NCBI GenBank assembly: GCA_025352565.1
Contig: JANXTF010000095.1
Span: 1 to 64,000, forward strand
From: Rhodospirillales bacterium
GTDB taxonomy: Bacteria; Pseudomonadota; Alphaproteobacteria; Acetobacterales; Acetobacteraceae
Direction: 5' to 3'
DNA length: 64,000 nt
Shown piece by piece: positions 25,885 through 35,023 of the stretch. The first letter of the stretch is position 1. Every line of letters begins with the position of its first letter. Made by a program: the position numbers and the translations under genes. The notes under the pieces are model-generated. The model made no database searches. It was given only the letters and a program-made list of their open reading frames with translations, and was not told the origin of the DNA.

Positions 25885-27990
25885 ATGACGCGTATCACCG
25901 AAGGCCTGCCCTACCCGCTGGGCGCCACATGGGACGGGCTGGGCGTGAATTTCGCGCTGTTCTCGGCCAACGCCACCCGGGTGGAACTATGCCTGTTCGA
26001 CAGCAAGGGGGAGCGCGAACTCGCGCGCGTGGAACTGCCGGAATACACCGACGAGGTCTGGCACGGCTACCTGCCCGACGCGCGGCCCTACACCGTCTAT
26101 GGCTTCCGCGTGCATGGCCCCTACGCGCCCGAGGCCGGCCACCGCTTCAACCCGAACAAGCTGCTGCTGGACCCCTATGCCAAGGCGCTCGTGGGGGAAC
26201 TCGTCTGGAACGACGCGGTCTACGGATACAATCCCGGCAGCGGCGGCGAGGATCTCACCTTCAACGACCGCGACAGCGCCCGCTACATGCCCAAATGCCG
26301 CGTGATCGACTCCGCGTTCACCTGGGGACGCGACCATCCGCCGGGCATCCCGTGGGAGCGCACGATCTTCTACGAGACCCATGTGCGCGGCTTCACCAAG
26401 CTGCACCCGGCGGTGCCCGAGCCGTTGCGCGGCACGTTCGCGGGGCTCGGCACCAGGGAAGTGGTGGACTACATCAAGCAGCTCGGCGTGACATCGGTGG
26501 AGCTGATGCCGATCCACGCCTTCATCAACGACAGTTCGCTGCTGGCGCAGGGGCTCACGAACTACTGGGGCTACAACTCGATCGGCTTCTTCGCGCCCGA
26601 CACGCGCTATGCCGCCATCCACGCCATCAACGAATTCAAGGAGATGGTGGCGCGCTTCCATGACGCGGGTCTCGAGGTCATTCTCGACGTCGTCTACAAC
26701 CACACCGCCGAGGGCGACCAGCGCGGCCCCACGCTGTCGTTACGGGGCATCGACAATGCCAGCTACTACCGGCTGCTGCCGAATTCGCGGCGGCACTACG
26801 TCAACGACACCGGCACCGGCAACACGCTGAACCTGTCGCACCCGCGCGTGCTGCAGATGGTCAACGACTCGCTGCGCTACTGGGTGACCGAGATGCACGT
26901 CGATGGCTTCCGCTTCGATCTCGCGACAATTCTGGGGCGCGAGGCGGACGGGTTCGACCAGGGCGGCGGATTCCTCGACAGCTGCCGGCAGGACCCGGTT
27001 CTGTCGCGGGTGAAGCTGATCGCGGAGCCCTGGGATATCGGGCCGGGCGGCTATCAGGTGGGCGGGTTCCCGCCCGGCTGGGCCGAATGGAACGACCGCT
27101 TCCGCGACACGACGCGGGCATTCTGGAAGGGCGACCCGCACCTCACGCCGGAAATATCCAAGCGCATCTGCGCATCGCGCGACCTGTTCGATCATCGCGG
27201 CCGCAAGCCTTATGCAAGCGTGAACCTGGTGACCGCGCATGACGGGTTCACGCTGGCGGACTCGGTTTCGTACAACGACAAACACAACGAGGCCAACGGC
27301 GAGAGCAACCGGGACGGTCACTCGAACAACGGCAGCTGGAACTGCGGCGTGGAGGGACCGACCACGGACCCCGCGATCCGCGCGCTGCGCGAACGCCAGA
27401 AGCGCAACCTGCTGGCGACCCTGCTGCTGAGCCAGGGCACGCCGCTGCTGCTGGCCGGCGACGAGTTCGGCCGCACGCAGCAGGGCAACAACAACGCCTA
27501 TTGCCAGGACAACGAGATCGGCTGGGTCAGTTGGGACATCGACCCGGAAGGCGACGCGCTGCGGGCTTTCGTGCGCAAGCTGATCGCGCTGCGCCGGCAA
27601 TACCCGATCCTGCGGCGCGGGCGGTTCCTCACCGGCCAGTTCGACGAGGAACTCGGGGTCAAGGACGTGACGTGGATGGCGGTGAACGGCCACGAGATGT
27701 CCGAGGCGGACTGGCGCGACGCCAACACAAGGTGCTTCGGCATGTTGATGGATGGCCGCGCGCAGGCGACCGGCATCCGCCGTGCGGCGCAGGACGCGAC
27801 CCTGCTCTGGGTGTTGAATTCGCATCACGGCACGGTGGATGTCACGCTGCCGAAGCTGGCGGGGGTGCGCCGCTGGGTCACGGTGTTCGACACGAATGCC
27901 CCGGACCGTGCCAGGGAGCAGGTGTTCCGCATGGGCGAGAGCTACGAGATCGCCGGGCGCGCCACCGCGATGTTCAGCCTGCGGAGTTAA
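25885..27990 (+). CDS. glgX: Glycogen debranching enzyme GlgX
   Basis: The protein is 701 residues. The N-terminal CBM48-like domain (GATWDGLGVNFALFSANATRVELCLFD) is followed by the GH13 barrel with LDVVYNHTAEGD (region I), MHVDGFRFDLATIL (nucleophile Asp), KLIAEPWDIGPGGYQ (acid Glu) and VTAHDGFTLADSVSY (transition-state Asp). The GlgX-specific GESNRDGHSNNGSWNCG is present. It cleaves alpha-1,6 branches of limit dextrin. ATG 25885 has GGAAGCGAG upstream. No other glycogen genes lie in the window. Confidence 0.95.
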   Translation: MTRITEGLPYPLGATWDGLGVNFALFSANATRVELCLFDSKGERELARVELPEYTDEVWHGYLPDARPYTVYGFRVHGPYAPEAGHRFNPNKLLLDPYAKALVGELVWNDAVYGYNPGSGGEDLTFNDRDSARYMPKCRVIDSAFTWGRDHPPGIPWERTIFYETHVRGFTKLHPAVPEPLRGTFAGLGTREVVDYIKQLGVTSVELMPIHAFINDSSLLAQGLTNYWGYNSIGFFAPDTRYAAIHAINEFKEMVARFHDAGLEVILDVVYNHTAEGDQRGPTLSLRGIDNASYYRLLPNSRRHYVNDTGTGNTLNLSHPRVLQMVNDSLRYWVTEMHVDGFRFDLATILGREADGFDQGGGFLDSCRQDPVLSRVKLIAEPWDIGPGGYQVGGFPPGWAEWNDRFRDTTRAFWKGDPHLTPEISKRICASRDLFDHRGRKPYASVNLVTAHDGFTLADSVSYNDKHNEANGESNRDGHSNNGSWNCGVEGPTTDPAIRALRERQKRNLLATLLLSQGTPLLLAGDEFGRTQQGNNNAYCQDNEIGWVSWDIDPEGDALRAFVRKLIALRRQYPILRRGRFLTGQFDEELGVKDVTWMAVNGHEMSEADWRDANTRCFGMLMDGRAQATGIRRAAQDATLLWVLNSHHGTVDVTLPKLAGVRRWVTVFDTNAPDRAREQVFRMGESYEIAGRATAMFSLRS

Positions 27991-28080
27991 TTTTTTTCCG
28001 TTGCATCCATTCCCGTTCCCCTAGCGTATCGCATTCATCCTGGGCCGTCGGTCCACGGACTAAACAAAGGAAACGATGAC

Positions 28081-28701
28081 ATGTCGTACCGCAGTTCCCT
28101 CATGTTCCGCCCCCTGGCATTCGCCGGATTGCTCAGCCTGTCCGCCCTGGCCGCGTGCAGCCAGCCGATGATGGCGGCCGCCCCGATGACGGCCCCGGCC
28201 CCGGTCGCGGCCGCCAATCCGATGGTCGGCGGCGCGGCGATGTACGCCAACAAGGACATCGTTGACAACGCCGTGAACTCGGCCGACCACACCACGCTGG
28301 TTGCCGCCGTCAAGGCCGCGGGCCTGGTCGACACCCTGAAGAGCCCTGGGCCGTTCACCGTGTTCGCACCGACCAACGCGGCCTTCGACGCCCTGCCCAA
28401 AGGCACGGTGGCCTCGTTGCTGAAGCCGCAGAACAAGCCCGCGTTGGTCAAGGTGCTGACCTATCACGTCGTTCCGGGCACGATGGACAGCAAGGCGATC
28501 ATGGCCGCGATCGCGCAGGGCGGCGGCAAGGCGACGCTCACGACGGTGCAGGGCGGCACGCTGACGGCGACCTCGGGCGGGCCGGGAATGATTACCCTGA
28601 CCGACGCGAAGGGCCGCAAATCGATGGTCACCATTGCCGACGTGTACCAGTCGAACGGCGTGATCCACGTGGTCAACACCGTGATGCTGCCGCCGGGCTA
28701 G
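28081..28701 (+). CDS. Fasciclin-domain lipoprotein
   Basis: The protein is 206 residues. The N-terminal signal ends in a lipobox (SLSALAACSQ), so it is probably a lipoprotein. A Met/Ala/Pro-rich linker leads to one FAS1 domain with DIVDNAVNSADHTTLVAAVKAAGL, GPFTVFAPTNAAFDALP (H1 motif), TYHVVPG and NGVIHVVNTVMLP (H2 motif). FAS1 proteins act in adhesion or surface structure. AAAGGAAA lies upstream of the ATG at good spacing. It is followed by a terminator hairpin. Confidence 0.92.
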   Translation: MSYRSSLMFRPLAFAGLLSLSALAACSQPMMAAAPMTAPAPVAAANPMVGGAAMYANKDIVDNAVNSADHTTLVAAVKAAGLVDTLKSPGPFTVFAPTNAAFDALPKGTVASLLKPQNKPALVKVLTYHVVPGTMDSKAIMAAIAQGGGKATLTTVQGGTLTATSGGPGMITLTDAKGRKSMVTIADVYQSNGVIHVVNTVMLPPG

Positions 28702-28709
28702 TTCGTTAC

Positions 28710-28737
28710 CTCTCCCTCCCCTCAGGGGGAGGGAGAG
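28710..28737. terminator. Terminator-like hairpin between convergent genes
   Basis: CTCTCCCTCCC (28710-28720) pairs with GGGAGGGAGAG (28727-28737) across a short loop. It lies in the 39-base gap between the fasciclin gene and the convergent dehydratase gene. Confidence 0.65.
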
Positions 28738-28740
28738 TGC

Positions 28741-30264
28741 CTACATCGTCGCACCCAGCACCCAGGGCGCGAATTCCGCCGCGCCGAAATCGAATGCCTC
28801 GCTTTTGGTCTGCTCGCCCGAGGCCACGCGCAGCATCGTCTCGAAGATGCGCTGGCCGCATTCCTGCACCGTCTCGTCGCCGTCCAGGATCGTGCCGCAG
28901 TTCACGTCCATGTCGTCGGTCATGCGCTGGTACATTGGCGTGTTGGTGGCGAGTTTGATCGAGGGCGCCGGCTTGCAGCCGAACACGCTGCCGCGGCCGG
29001 TGGTGAAGCACACGAGGTTGGCGCCGCCCGCCACCTGGCCCGTGGCGGCCACCGGGTCGTAACCGGGCGTGTCCATGAACACGAAGCCCTTCCTGCTGAC
29101 CTGCTCGGCGTATTGCACGACTTCCACCAGGTTGGTGCGGCCGGCCTTGGCCATGGCACCGAGCGACTTTTCGAGGATGGTCGTGAGCCCGCCCGCCTTG
29201 TTGCCCGGCGAAGGATTGGCGTTCATCTCGGCCCCCTCCCGCTCGCAGTAACGCTCCCACCAGCGCATCAGCTCCACCAACGTCTCGCCAACCTCGCGCG
29301 ACACCGCGCGGCGGGTGAGCAGGTGCTCGGCACCGTAGGTCTCGGGGGTTTCCGACAGGATGACGGTGCCGCCGTGGCGCACCAGAAGATCGCTCGCAGC
29401 GCCCAAAGCGGGGTTGGCCGACACGCCGGAATACCCGTCCGAACCGCCGCATTGCAGCGCCACGGTGAGTTCGCCGGCGGGAACGGTTTCGCGACGCACG
29501 TTGTTGGCCTCCGCCAGCGCCTCGCGCACGAACGCGACGCCGGCGGCCACCGTCTTGCGCGAGCCGCCCATCTCCTGGATGTCCATGGCGCGCAGACGCC
29601 CGGCCAGGCGCTGCTCCTGCATCAGGCCGCCGATCTGGTTCACCTCGCAGCCCAGCCCGAGCACGATGACGGAGGCGAAGTTCACATGCCGCGCGTAGCC
29701 GCCGAGCGTGCGGCGCAGCACCCGCAGCGGTTCGGCCTGCGTCATGCCGCACCCGGTTTTGTGGGTGAGCGCCACCACGCCGTCGACGTTGGGGAAATCG
29801 GCCAGCGGATCATGGCCGGTGAACGGGTTCTTGCGGAACGCGTCGGCCACCATGTTGGCGACATGGGCGCTGCAATTCACACTGGTGAGGATGCCGATGT
29901 AGTTGCGGGTTGCCACCCGCCCGTCGGGCCGGCGGATGCCCTGGAAGGTGGCGGCCGGCAGGATCATGTCGGTGGGCGTGACGTCCACGCCGAACGCGTA
30001 GTCCTTGGCGAAATCGCCCATGCCGCAGTTCTGCACATGCACGTGCTGGCCCGCGGCGATGGGCGCGGTCGCGAAACCGATGATCTGGCCGTAGCGCAGG
30101 ATCGGCTCGCCCAACGCGATCGGGCGCACCGCCACCTTGTGCCCGGCCGGCACGCGCTCGATCGCGGCCACGCCCTCGGCGACCGGGGTGCCGACCATGA
30201 GCGTCGCGCGCGCGATCGCCACCCCGTCGTCGGGGTGGAGCCGGATCACCGGGGGTTGTGCCAT
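28741..30264 (-). CDS. UxaA/GarD family sugar-acid dehydratase (altronate or galactarate type)
   Basis: The protein is 507 residues. The N-terminal SAF-like domain (1-100, IRLHPDDGVAIAR, GHKVAVRPIALGEPILRYG) is followed by the catalytic part with GFVRADGRVGTRN-like GIRRPDGRVATRNYIGIL. Further on are ALTHKTGCGM, LQCGGSDGYSGVSANPALG, NPSPGNKAGGLTTILEKSLG and the C-terminal NCGTILDGDETVQECG. The enzymes are iron-dependent dehydratases of altronate or galactarate. It lies 16 bases downstream of an HpcH-type aldolase gene on the same strand. That favours a galactarate/glucarate-like route, but substrate assignment is inference. Confidence 0.88.
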   Translation of the reverse strand: MAQPPVIRLHPDDGVAIARATLMVGTPVAEGVAAIERVPAGHKVAVRPIALGEPILRYGQIIGFATAPIAAGQHVHVQNCGMGDFAKDYAFGVDVTPTDMILPAATFQGIRRPDGRVATRNYIGILTSVNCSAHVANMVADAFRKNPFTGHDPLADFPNVDGVVALTHKTGCGMTQAEPLRVLRRTLGGYARHVNFASVIVLGLGCEVNQIGGLMQEQRLAGRLRAMDIQEMGGSRKTVAAGVAFVREALAEANNVRRETVPAGELTVALQCGGSDGYSGVSANPALGAASDLLVRHGGTVILSETPETYGAEHLLTRRAVSREVGETLVELMRWWERYCEREGAEMNANPSPGNKAGGLTTILEKSLGAMAKAGRTNLVEVVQYAEQVSRKGFVFMDTPGYDPVAATGQVAGGANLVCFTTGRGSVFGCKPAPSIKLATNTPMYQRMTDDMDVNCGTILDGDETVQECGQRIFETMLRVASGEQTKSEAFDFGAAEFAPWVLGATM

Positions 30265-30280
30265 CGGGTGGTCCCCTGCT

Positions 30281-31057
30281 TCAGCCGATATTGCCGGCTT
30301 CCTTGCGAACATGCCCGACAGCGGCCTTCGCCGCCATCTGCATCAGCCCGCTGTCGTTGGCGATGGTGACCAGGCGGAAGCCCATGCCGATGGCGCGGAC
30401 CGCGTAGGCCGCCGTGCCGCAATGGATGCCGGCCTTGATGTTGCGCTTGGACGTCTCGGCCAGCAACTTGTCGTAGATTTTCAGGATTTCCGGCTCCTCG
30501 CGGTCCAGGATCGGCTTCATCCCGTAGGAGAAGCCGAGATCCGAGGGGCCGACATAGATGCCCGCGATGCCGGGGACATCGAGAATGGATTCGATGTTCT
30601 CGATCGCCTGTTTCGTCTCGATCATCGGGATGCACAGCGTCTGATCGTTCGCCGTGGTCTGATAGCCGGTCGCCTCGCCGTACATCGCGGCCCGGATGGG
30701 GCCGTTGCTGCGGGCGCCCATGGGCGGGTATTTGCAGTAGCTGATGAAGGCCTCGGCCTCGGCCCTGGAGTTGATCATCGGGCAGATCACACCCATGGCG
30801 CCGCCATCGAGCGCCTTGCCGATGATGCCCGGTTCGTTCCACGGCACCCGCACCATCGGCGTGACCGGATGGGCCTGCATGGCCTGGAAGCATTGCACCA
30901 TGGACTGATAGTCCTGCACGCCATGCTGCATGTCGACGGTGACGGCGTTGAACCCGCACTGCGCCATGACCTCGGCGGAGAAACCCGAAGGGATCGCCAG
31001 CCAGCCATTCACGACCGCTTTGCCCGAAGCCCAGATTTCCTTGACCTTGTTCGCCAT
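30281..31057 (-). CDS. HpcH/HpaI family aldolase
   Basis: The protein is 258 residues with a good GGGGAAACG ribosome site before ATG 31057. Motifs are NAVTVDMQHGVQDYQ (catalytic base region; DMQHG where DxEHG is usual), MVRVPWNEPGIIGKALDGGAMGVICP, CIPMIETKQAIENI (metal-ligand Glu) and GIYVGPSDLGFSYG (metal-ligand Asp). Family members cleave 2-keto-3-deoxy sugar acids or 4-hydroxy-2-oxoheptanedioate to pyruvate or tartronate semialdehyde plus an aldehyde. It is first in the operon with the UxaA/GarD dehydratase, the same logic as GarL with GarD. Confidence 0.9.
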   Translation of the reverse strand: MANKVKEIWASGKAVVNGWLAIPSGFSAEVMAQCGFNAVTVDMQHGVQDYQSMVQCFQAMQAHPVTPMVRVPWNEPGIIGKALDGGAMGVICPMINSRAEAEAFISYCKYPPMGARSNGPIRAAMYGEATGYQTTANDQTLCIPMIETKQAIENIESILDVPGIAGIYVGPSDLGFSYGMKPILDREEPEILKIYDKLLAETSKRNIKAGIHCGTAAYAVRAIGMGFRLVTIANDSGLMQMAAKAAVGHVRKEAGNIG

Positions 31058-31141
31058 GATATTCGTTTCCCCGTGAACCCAGGCCGACACGCTAAGCGCG
31101 GGCCTTGGCTCGGTCAATTATCGGCGGCACGGAGAGAATGC

Positions 31142-31537
31142 ATGTTCAGCCACGTTGTCCTCGGCGCCAGGGACGTCTCGCGAATGGCCACGTTCTATGA
31201 CGCGGTGTTCGCATGTCTTGGCATCGACCGCGTGTCGGCCGATGCGAATGGCGCATGGGTCGCGTGGCGGCGGCCCGGAACCAACGCTGCCTTCTATGTC
31301 GGCCTGCCGTTCGACGGCCAGCCCGCAACCACTGGGAACGGCAGCATGAACGCCTTCCTCGCGCCCAGCCACGAAACGGTGCGGGCCTCCCACGCGGCGG
31401 CGCTGGCCGCGGGAGGCTCCGACGCAGGCCCGCCGGGAATGCGGCCGCAATACGCCGCCGACTACTATGGCGCCTACATGCGCGATCCCGAGGGCAACAA
31501 GCTGCACGTCGTGCATCGCCAGGGAAACCACCAATGA
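31142..31537 (+). CDS. VOC (glyoxalase/bleomycin-resistance/dioxygenase) family protein
   Basis: The protein is 131 residues. It has two beta-alpha-beta-beta-beta modules: HVVLGARDVSRMATFYDAVF at the N-terminus with a metal-type His at residue 4, and MRDPEGNKLHVVH at the C-terminus with the second-module Glu. The central His common in metal-dependent members is replaced (GSMNAFLA), so it may be non-catalytic or ligand-binding. Its stop overlaps the start of the methyltransferase gene by 4 bases. Confidence 0.85.
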   Translation: MFSHVVLGARDVSRMATFYDAVFACLGIDRVSADANGAWVAWRRPGTNAAFYVGLPFDGQPATTGNGSMNAFLAPSHETVRASHAAALAAGGSDAGPPGMRPQYAADYYGAYMRDPEGNKLHVVHRQGNHQ

Positions 31538-32277
31538 CCGACAGCGCCACCCCGAACGCCCCAGACGCGATCGACGTGTATTGGGCCGATGGCTTCAACC
31601 ATGTCGAAGGGTGGGTGCAGGCCGGATTGCTGCCCTATCTCAAGCATATCGGTCTCTTGCAAAAGACCCTCGGCATCACCGGCGAGGTCGCGGAGATCGG
31701 CTGCTTCCACGGCAAGTTCCTGATCGCCCTGGCGGCACTTCTCGCACCCGGCGGCAAGGCGACGGCGCTCGACGTGTTCGAGGACCAGAACAAGAATCTG
31801 GACGGCGCCGGCGCCGGCAGCCTCGACATGGTCAGGCACAACGTCGCGGCCTATGGGCGTCGTGACGTGGATTATCACTACATCGCTGCCGATAGCAGCG
31901 CGCTCACCTCGCTTGCCAAAATCGAACTGACACGCGACCGCGGGCCATTCCGGCTATTTTCGGTGGATGGCTGCCATACGGTCGAGCACACCCTCGCCGA
32001 TCTGCAAACGGCGCAGGAATGCCTGGCGCCCGGCGGCGTCATTATCCTGGACGACTACATGCAGCCACACTGGCCAGGCGTCACCCAGGCGGTCAGCCTG
32101 TTCTGCGGCGCGGTGCCGCGCGTGGCGCCTTTCCTGTACGCGCATCACAAGCTGTTCTTCGTCGGGGTCGGCTGGCACGCGCATTTCCTCGCCGCATGTG
32201 TCGCGGGACTGAAGACATCGGATGCCGCGCGGATGACGACCATGTTCGGCAGCGGCGTGCTGACCGTCTATCCATGA
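31534..32277 (+). CDS. Class I SAM-dependent methyltransferase
   Basis: The protein is 247 residues. The SAM-binding loop is GEVAEIGCFHGKFLIALAAL (motif I near 50-70), the next strand ends in ATALDVFEDQ, and the acidic VDGCHTVEHTLADL and GGVIILDDYMQPHWPGV follow. The order resembles macrocin-O-methyltransferase/TylF-like and FkbM-adjacent groups. The substrate is unknown. It is translationally coupled to the VOC gene. Confidence 0.82.
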   Translation: MTDSATPNAPDAIDVYWADGFNHVEGWVQAGLLPYLKHIGLLQKTLGITGEVAEIGCFHGKFLIALAALLAPGGKATALDVFEDQNKNLDGAGAGSLDMVRHNVAAYGRRDVDYHYIAADSSALTSLAKIELTRDRGPFRLFSVDGCHTVEHTLADLQTAQECLAPGGVIILDDYMQPHWPGVTQAVSLFCGAVPRVAPFLYAHHKLFFVGVGWHAHFLAACVAGLKTSDAARMTTMFGSGVLTVYP

Positions 32278-32291
32278 CCCGTCGAGGCCCG

Positions 32292-33260
32292 TCAGGGACC
32301 GACGGGATGGTGGCAGGCGGTGCCGTGGCCCGCCGCCTCGCGCCATGCGGGATATTCCACGCGGCACCGTTCGGTCGCCCGCGCGCAGCGGGGATGGAAG
32401 TGACAGCCGGGCGGCGGATCGGCGGCGGACGGTATTTCGCCGATCACGCGCGGCAACACGCCGCGCCGTGACGGGTCGGGGATGGGCGAGGCGTCGCGCA
32501 GCATCACGGTGTAGGGGTGGCGAGGGCGGGAGAATACCTCGACCACCGTGCCCTGCTCCACGATGCGGCCGAGATACATCACCGCCACGCGGGCGCAGAA
32601 CCAGCGGATGACGCTGAGGTCGTGGCTGACGAACACGAACGCCAGCCCGCGGCGGCGCTGCAGCTCTTTCAGCAGCAGCAGCACCTGCGCCTGCACCGAC
32701 ACGTCGAGCGCGGAGACGGGTTCGTCCGCCACGATCAGTTCGGGCCGCAGCGCGAGCGCGCGCGCGATGCCGACCCGCTGGCGTTGGCCGCCGGAGAATT
32801 CGTGCGGGTAGCGCGTGAGGGCGGCGGGCGGCAAGCCGACCTCGTCGAGCAATGCCGCGGCCTGCTCGGTGGCGGCGCGCCCACTGGCGATGTTGTGAAC
32901 CCGCAACGGTTCAGTCAGGCATTGGCCGATGGTGCGGCGCGGGTTCAGCGACGAATACGGGTCCTGGAACACGATCTGCATCCGCCGCCGCAGCGCCACG
33001 AGCGCGCGCGGGCCGGCTTCGCGCACATCCTGGCCAGCGAACACGATGTCGCCGCCATCCGGCTCGATCAGGCGCAGCACGGCGCGGGCGGCGGTGGATT
33101 TGCCGCAGCCGGATTCTCCCACGAGACCGAACGCCTCCCCTGCCGCCACCTCGAAGTCGAGGCCATCGACGGCGCGGACGACGGTGCGGACCGCGCGCGG
33201 GAAACCCCGGGTCTGGACGAAATATTTCTTCAGCCCGGAGACGCTGAGCAACGCGGTCAT
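32292..33260 (-). CDS. Peptide-type ABC importer ATPase (DppF/OppF-like), system 1
   Basis: The protein is 322 residues. It has Walker [10 protein letters not shown] at 48-56, signature EFSGGQRQR, Walker B ELIVADEPVSALD and switch FVSHDLSV. The C-terminal oligopeptide-transporter motif is GCHFHPRCARATERC. It is the last gene of a five-gene operon (ATPase D, binding protein, permeases B and C, ATPase F), and its start overlaps the upstream permease stop by 4 bases. It powers uptake of di/oligopeptides or nickel/opine-like ligands; the ligand is unknown. Confidence 0.93.
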   Translation of the reverse strand: MTALLSVSGLKKYFVQTRGFPRAVRTVVRAVDGLDFEVAAGEAFGLVGESGCGKSTAARAVLRLIEPDGGDIVFAGQDVREAGPRALVALRRRMQIVFQDPYSSLNPRRTIGQCLTEPLRVHNIASGRAATEQAAALLDEVGLPPAALTRYPHEFSGGQRQRVGIARALALRPELIVADEPVSALDVSVQAQVLLLLKELQRRRGLAFVFVSHDLSVIRWFCARVAVMYLGRIVEQGTVVEVFSRPRHPYTVMLRDASPIPDPSRRGVLPRVIGEIPSAADPPPGCHFHPRCARATERCRVEYPAWREAAGHGTACHHPVGP

Positions 33261-34078
33261 CCGCCCGCCAGCTTCGGGTCGGTCGCGTCGCGCAGGCCGT
33301 CGCCCACCATGTTGAGCCCGAGCACGAGGAGCAGGATGGCGATGCCGGGCCAGATCGACAGCCAAGGCGCGTCGAGGATGGCCTCGAAGCCGTCGCGCAT
33401 CATGCCGCCCCAGGTGGGGGTCGGGGGCTTCACGCCCAGGCCGATGAACGACAGCGAGGCTTCGGTGCGAACCGCGGTGGCCATCCACAGGCTCCCCATC
33501 ACCACCACCTCGCTCATCAGGTTGGGCATAATGTGTACGAACAACACGCGGGCATGGGAGAAGCCGAGCGCCCTGCCCGCCTCGACGAACGCCCGCTCCT
33601 TGAGGCTGAGCACCGGCGCGCGGGCGATGCGCGCGAACGGCGCGATGGCGGTGAGCGCGATGGCGACGACGAGGTTCTGCAGGTCGGGCCCGAGCAGCGC
33701 CACCACGATGAGGCCGAGGATGAGGCTGGGGAAGGACAGCATCACGTCCATCACCTGCATCACGAACCGATCCGTGCGGCCGCCGATATAGCCGCTGACC
33801 ATGCCGATGGTGCCTCCCACCAGGATCGCGGCGAGGATCGAGGCGACGGCCACAATCAGCGAAATGCGTGCGCCGAACAGGATGCGTGACAGAACGTCGC
33901 GGCCGAAGGCGTCGGTGCCGAGCAGATAGTCGCCCCCCGGCGGTTGCAGCTTGTCGACGATGTTCTGGTCCGACGGGTCATAGGGGGCGAGCCATGGCGC
34001 GAACACCGCGCCGCACACGACGACGGCGCAGAGCAGCACGCCGAGCGCCGTCATGCGGTTGTGCCGCAGCCAGCGCAT
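33257..34078 (-). CDS. Peptide-type ABC importer permease (DppC-like), system 1
   Basis: The protein is 273 residues. An N-terminal helix (about 12-32) is followed by the periplasmic signature YLLGTDAFGRDVLSRILFGARISL. The binding-protein-dependent permease loop is EAGRALGFSHARVLFVHIMPN (EAA motif), and the C-terminus is GLNMVGDGLRDATDPKL. This is typical DppC/OppC. ATG 34078 overlaps the stop of the DppB-like gene. Confidence 0.93.
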   Translation of the reverse strand: MRWLRHNRMTALGVLLCAVVVCGAVFAPWLAPYDPSDQNIVDKLQPPGGDYLLGTDAFGRDVLSRILFGARISLIVAVASILAAILVGGTIGMVSGYIGGRTDRFVMQVMDVMLSFPSLILGLIVVALLGPDLQNLVVAIALTAIAPFARIARAPVLSLKERAFVEAGRALGFSHARVLFVHIMPNLMSEVVVMGSLWMATAVRTEASLSFIGLGVKPPTPTWGGMMRDGFEAILDAPWLSIWPGIAILLLVLGLNMVGDGLRDATDPKLAGG

Positions 34079-35019
34079 CACGCCTGTTTCACGCGCGGGT
34101 CGATGAACCCATAGGCCAGGTCGGTAATCAGGTTCACCAGCACGATCATGAAGCAGTACACCACCATCAAACCTTGCAGCATGGTGTAGTCGCGCTGGTT
34201 GAGCGCGGAGACGATGATCTTGCCGAGGCCGGGGCGGTTGAACACGATCTCCGTCAGCACCGAGTTGCCGATCAGGATGCCGAAATACAGGCCCACGACG
34301 GTGACGACCGGAAGCCCCGCGTTGCGCAGGCCATGCCGCCACACCACGCGGCGCCAGGGCACGCCCTTGGCGCGGGCGGTGCGCATGTAGTCCTCGCCCA
34401 GGACTTGCAGCATGGCGCTGCGCGTCACCCGCGTGATGTAGGCCGCCATCACCAGCCCGAGCGTCACCGCCGGCAGCACCAGTTTGGTCAATCGGTCGAT
34501 CGGATCGGCGAGGTTTGCGTTGCCGATCACCGGGAATATCCTCCAGTGCAGCGCAAAGGCGAGCAGCAGAAAGACGCCGGAGACGAACACCGGAAACGAC
34601 AGGCCGATCAGGCTCAGCACCCGTGCCGCGATGTCGATGGCGCGGTTGCGGTACAGCGCCGCCCACACCCCGGCCGGCACGCCGACGAGCGTGCCGATCA
34701 GCACCGCCGCGAGCGTGAGGTCGATCGTGTGCGGCAGCACCGCCGCCACGTCGGTCAGGATCGGACGGTTGGTCACCATCGACCGGCCGAAATCCCCGGT
34801 CAGCGACTGGCCGATGAACGTCGCGTATTGCCGCCAGATCGGCTGATCCAGCCCCAGCTTCGCATCGAGCGCCGCGACCGCGTCCGGAGTCGCGCGGTCG
34901 CCCAGGATCGCCACTGCGGGGTCGCCCGGCACGACGCGCACGATCACGAACACCAGCGTCAGCACCGCGAGCAGCGTGGGAATCGCCGCGAGCAGCCGAC
35001 GCAGCACGTAGAAGATCAT
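34078..35019 (-). CDS. Peptide-type ABC importer permease (DppB-like), system 1
   Basis: The protein is 313 residues. Opening MIFYVLRRLLAAIPTLLAVL and VVPGDPAVAILG are DppB hallmarks, followed by FGRSMVTNRPI, the EAA-type loop ARAKGVPWRRVVWRHGLRNAG and the C-terminal FIDPRVKQ. Six membrane helices are predicted. It sits five bases downstream of the binding-protein stop. Confidence 0.93.
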   Translation of the reverse strand: MIFYVLRRLLAAIPTLLAVLTLVFVIVRVVPGDPAVAILGDRATPDAVAALDAKLGLDQPIWRQYATFIGQSLTGDFGRSMVTNRPILTDVAAVLPHTIDLTLAAVLIGTLVGVPAGVWAALYRNRAIDIAARVLSLIGLSFPVFVSGVFLLLAFALHWRIFPVIGNANLADPIDRLTKLVLPAVTLGLVMAAYITRVTRSAMLQVLGEDYMRTARAKGVPWRRVVWRHGLRNAGLPVVTVVGLYFGILIGNSVLTEIVFNRPGLGKIIVSALNQRDYTMLQGLMVVYCFMIVLVNLITDLAYGFIDPRVKQA

Positions 35020-35023
35020 GCGG

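Noticed and set aside
28001-28036. Candidate sigma-70 promoter before the fasciclin gene (TTGCAT with GCGTAT or TATCGC)
   Set aside because: Spacing and hexamers do not agree well enough to call a promoter.
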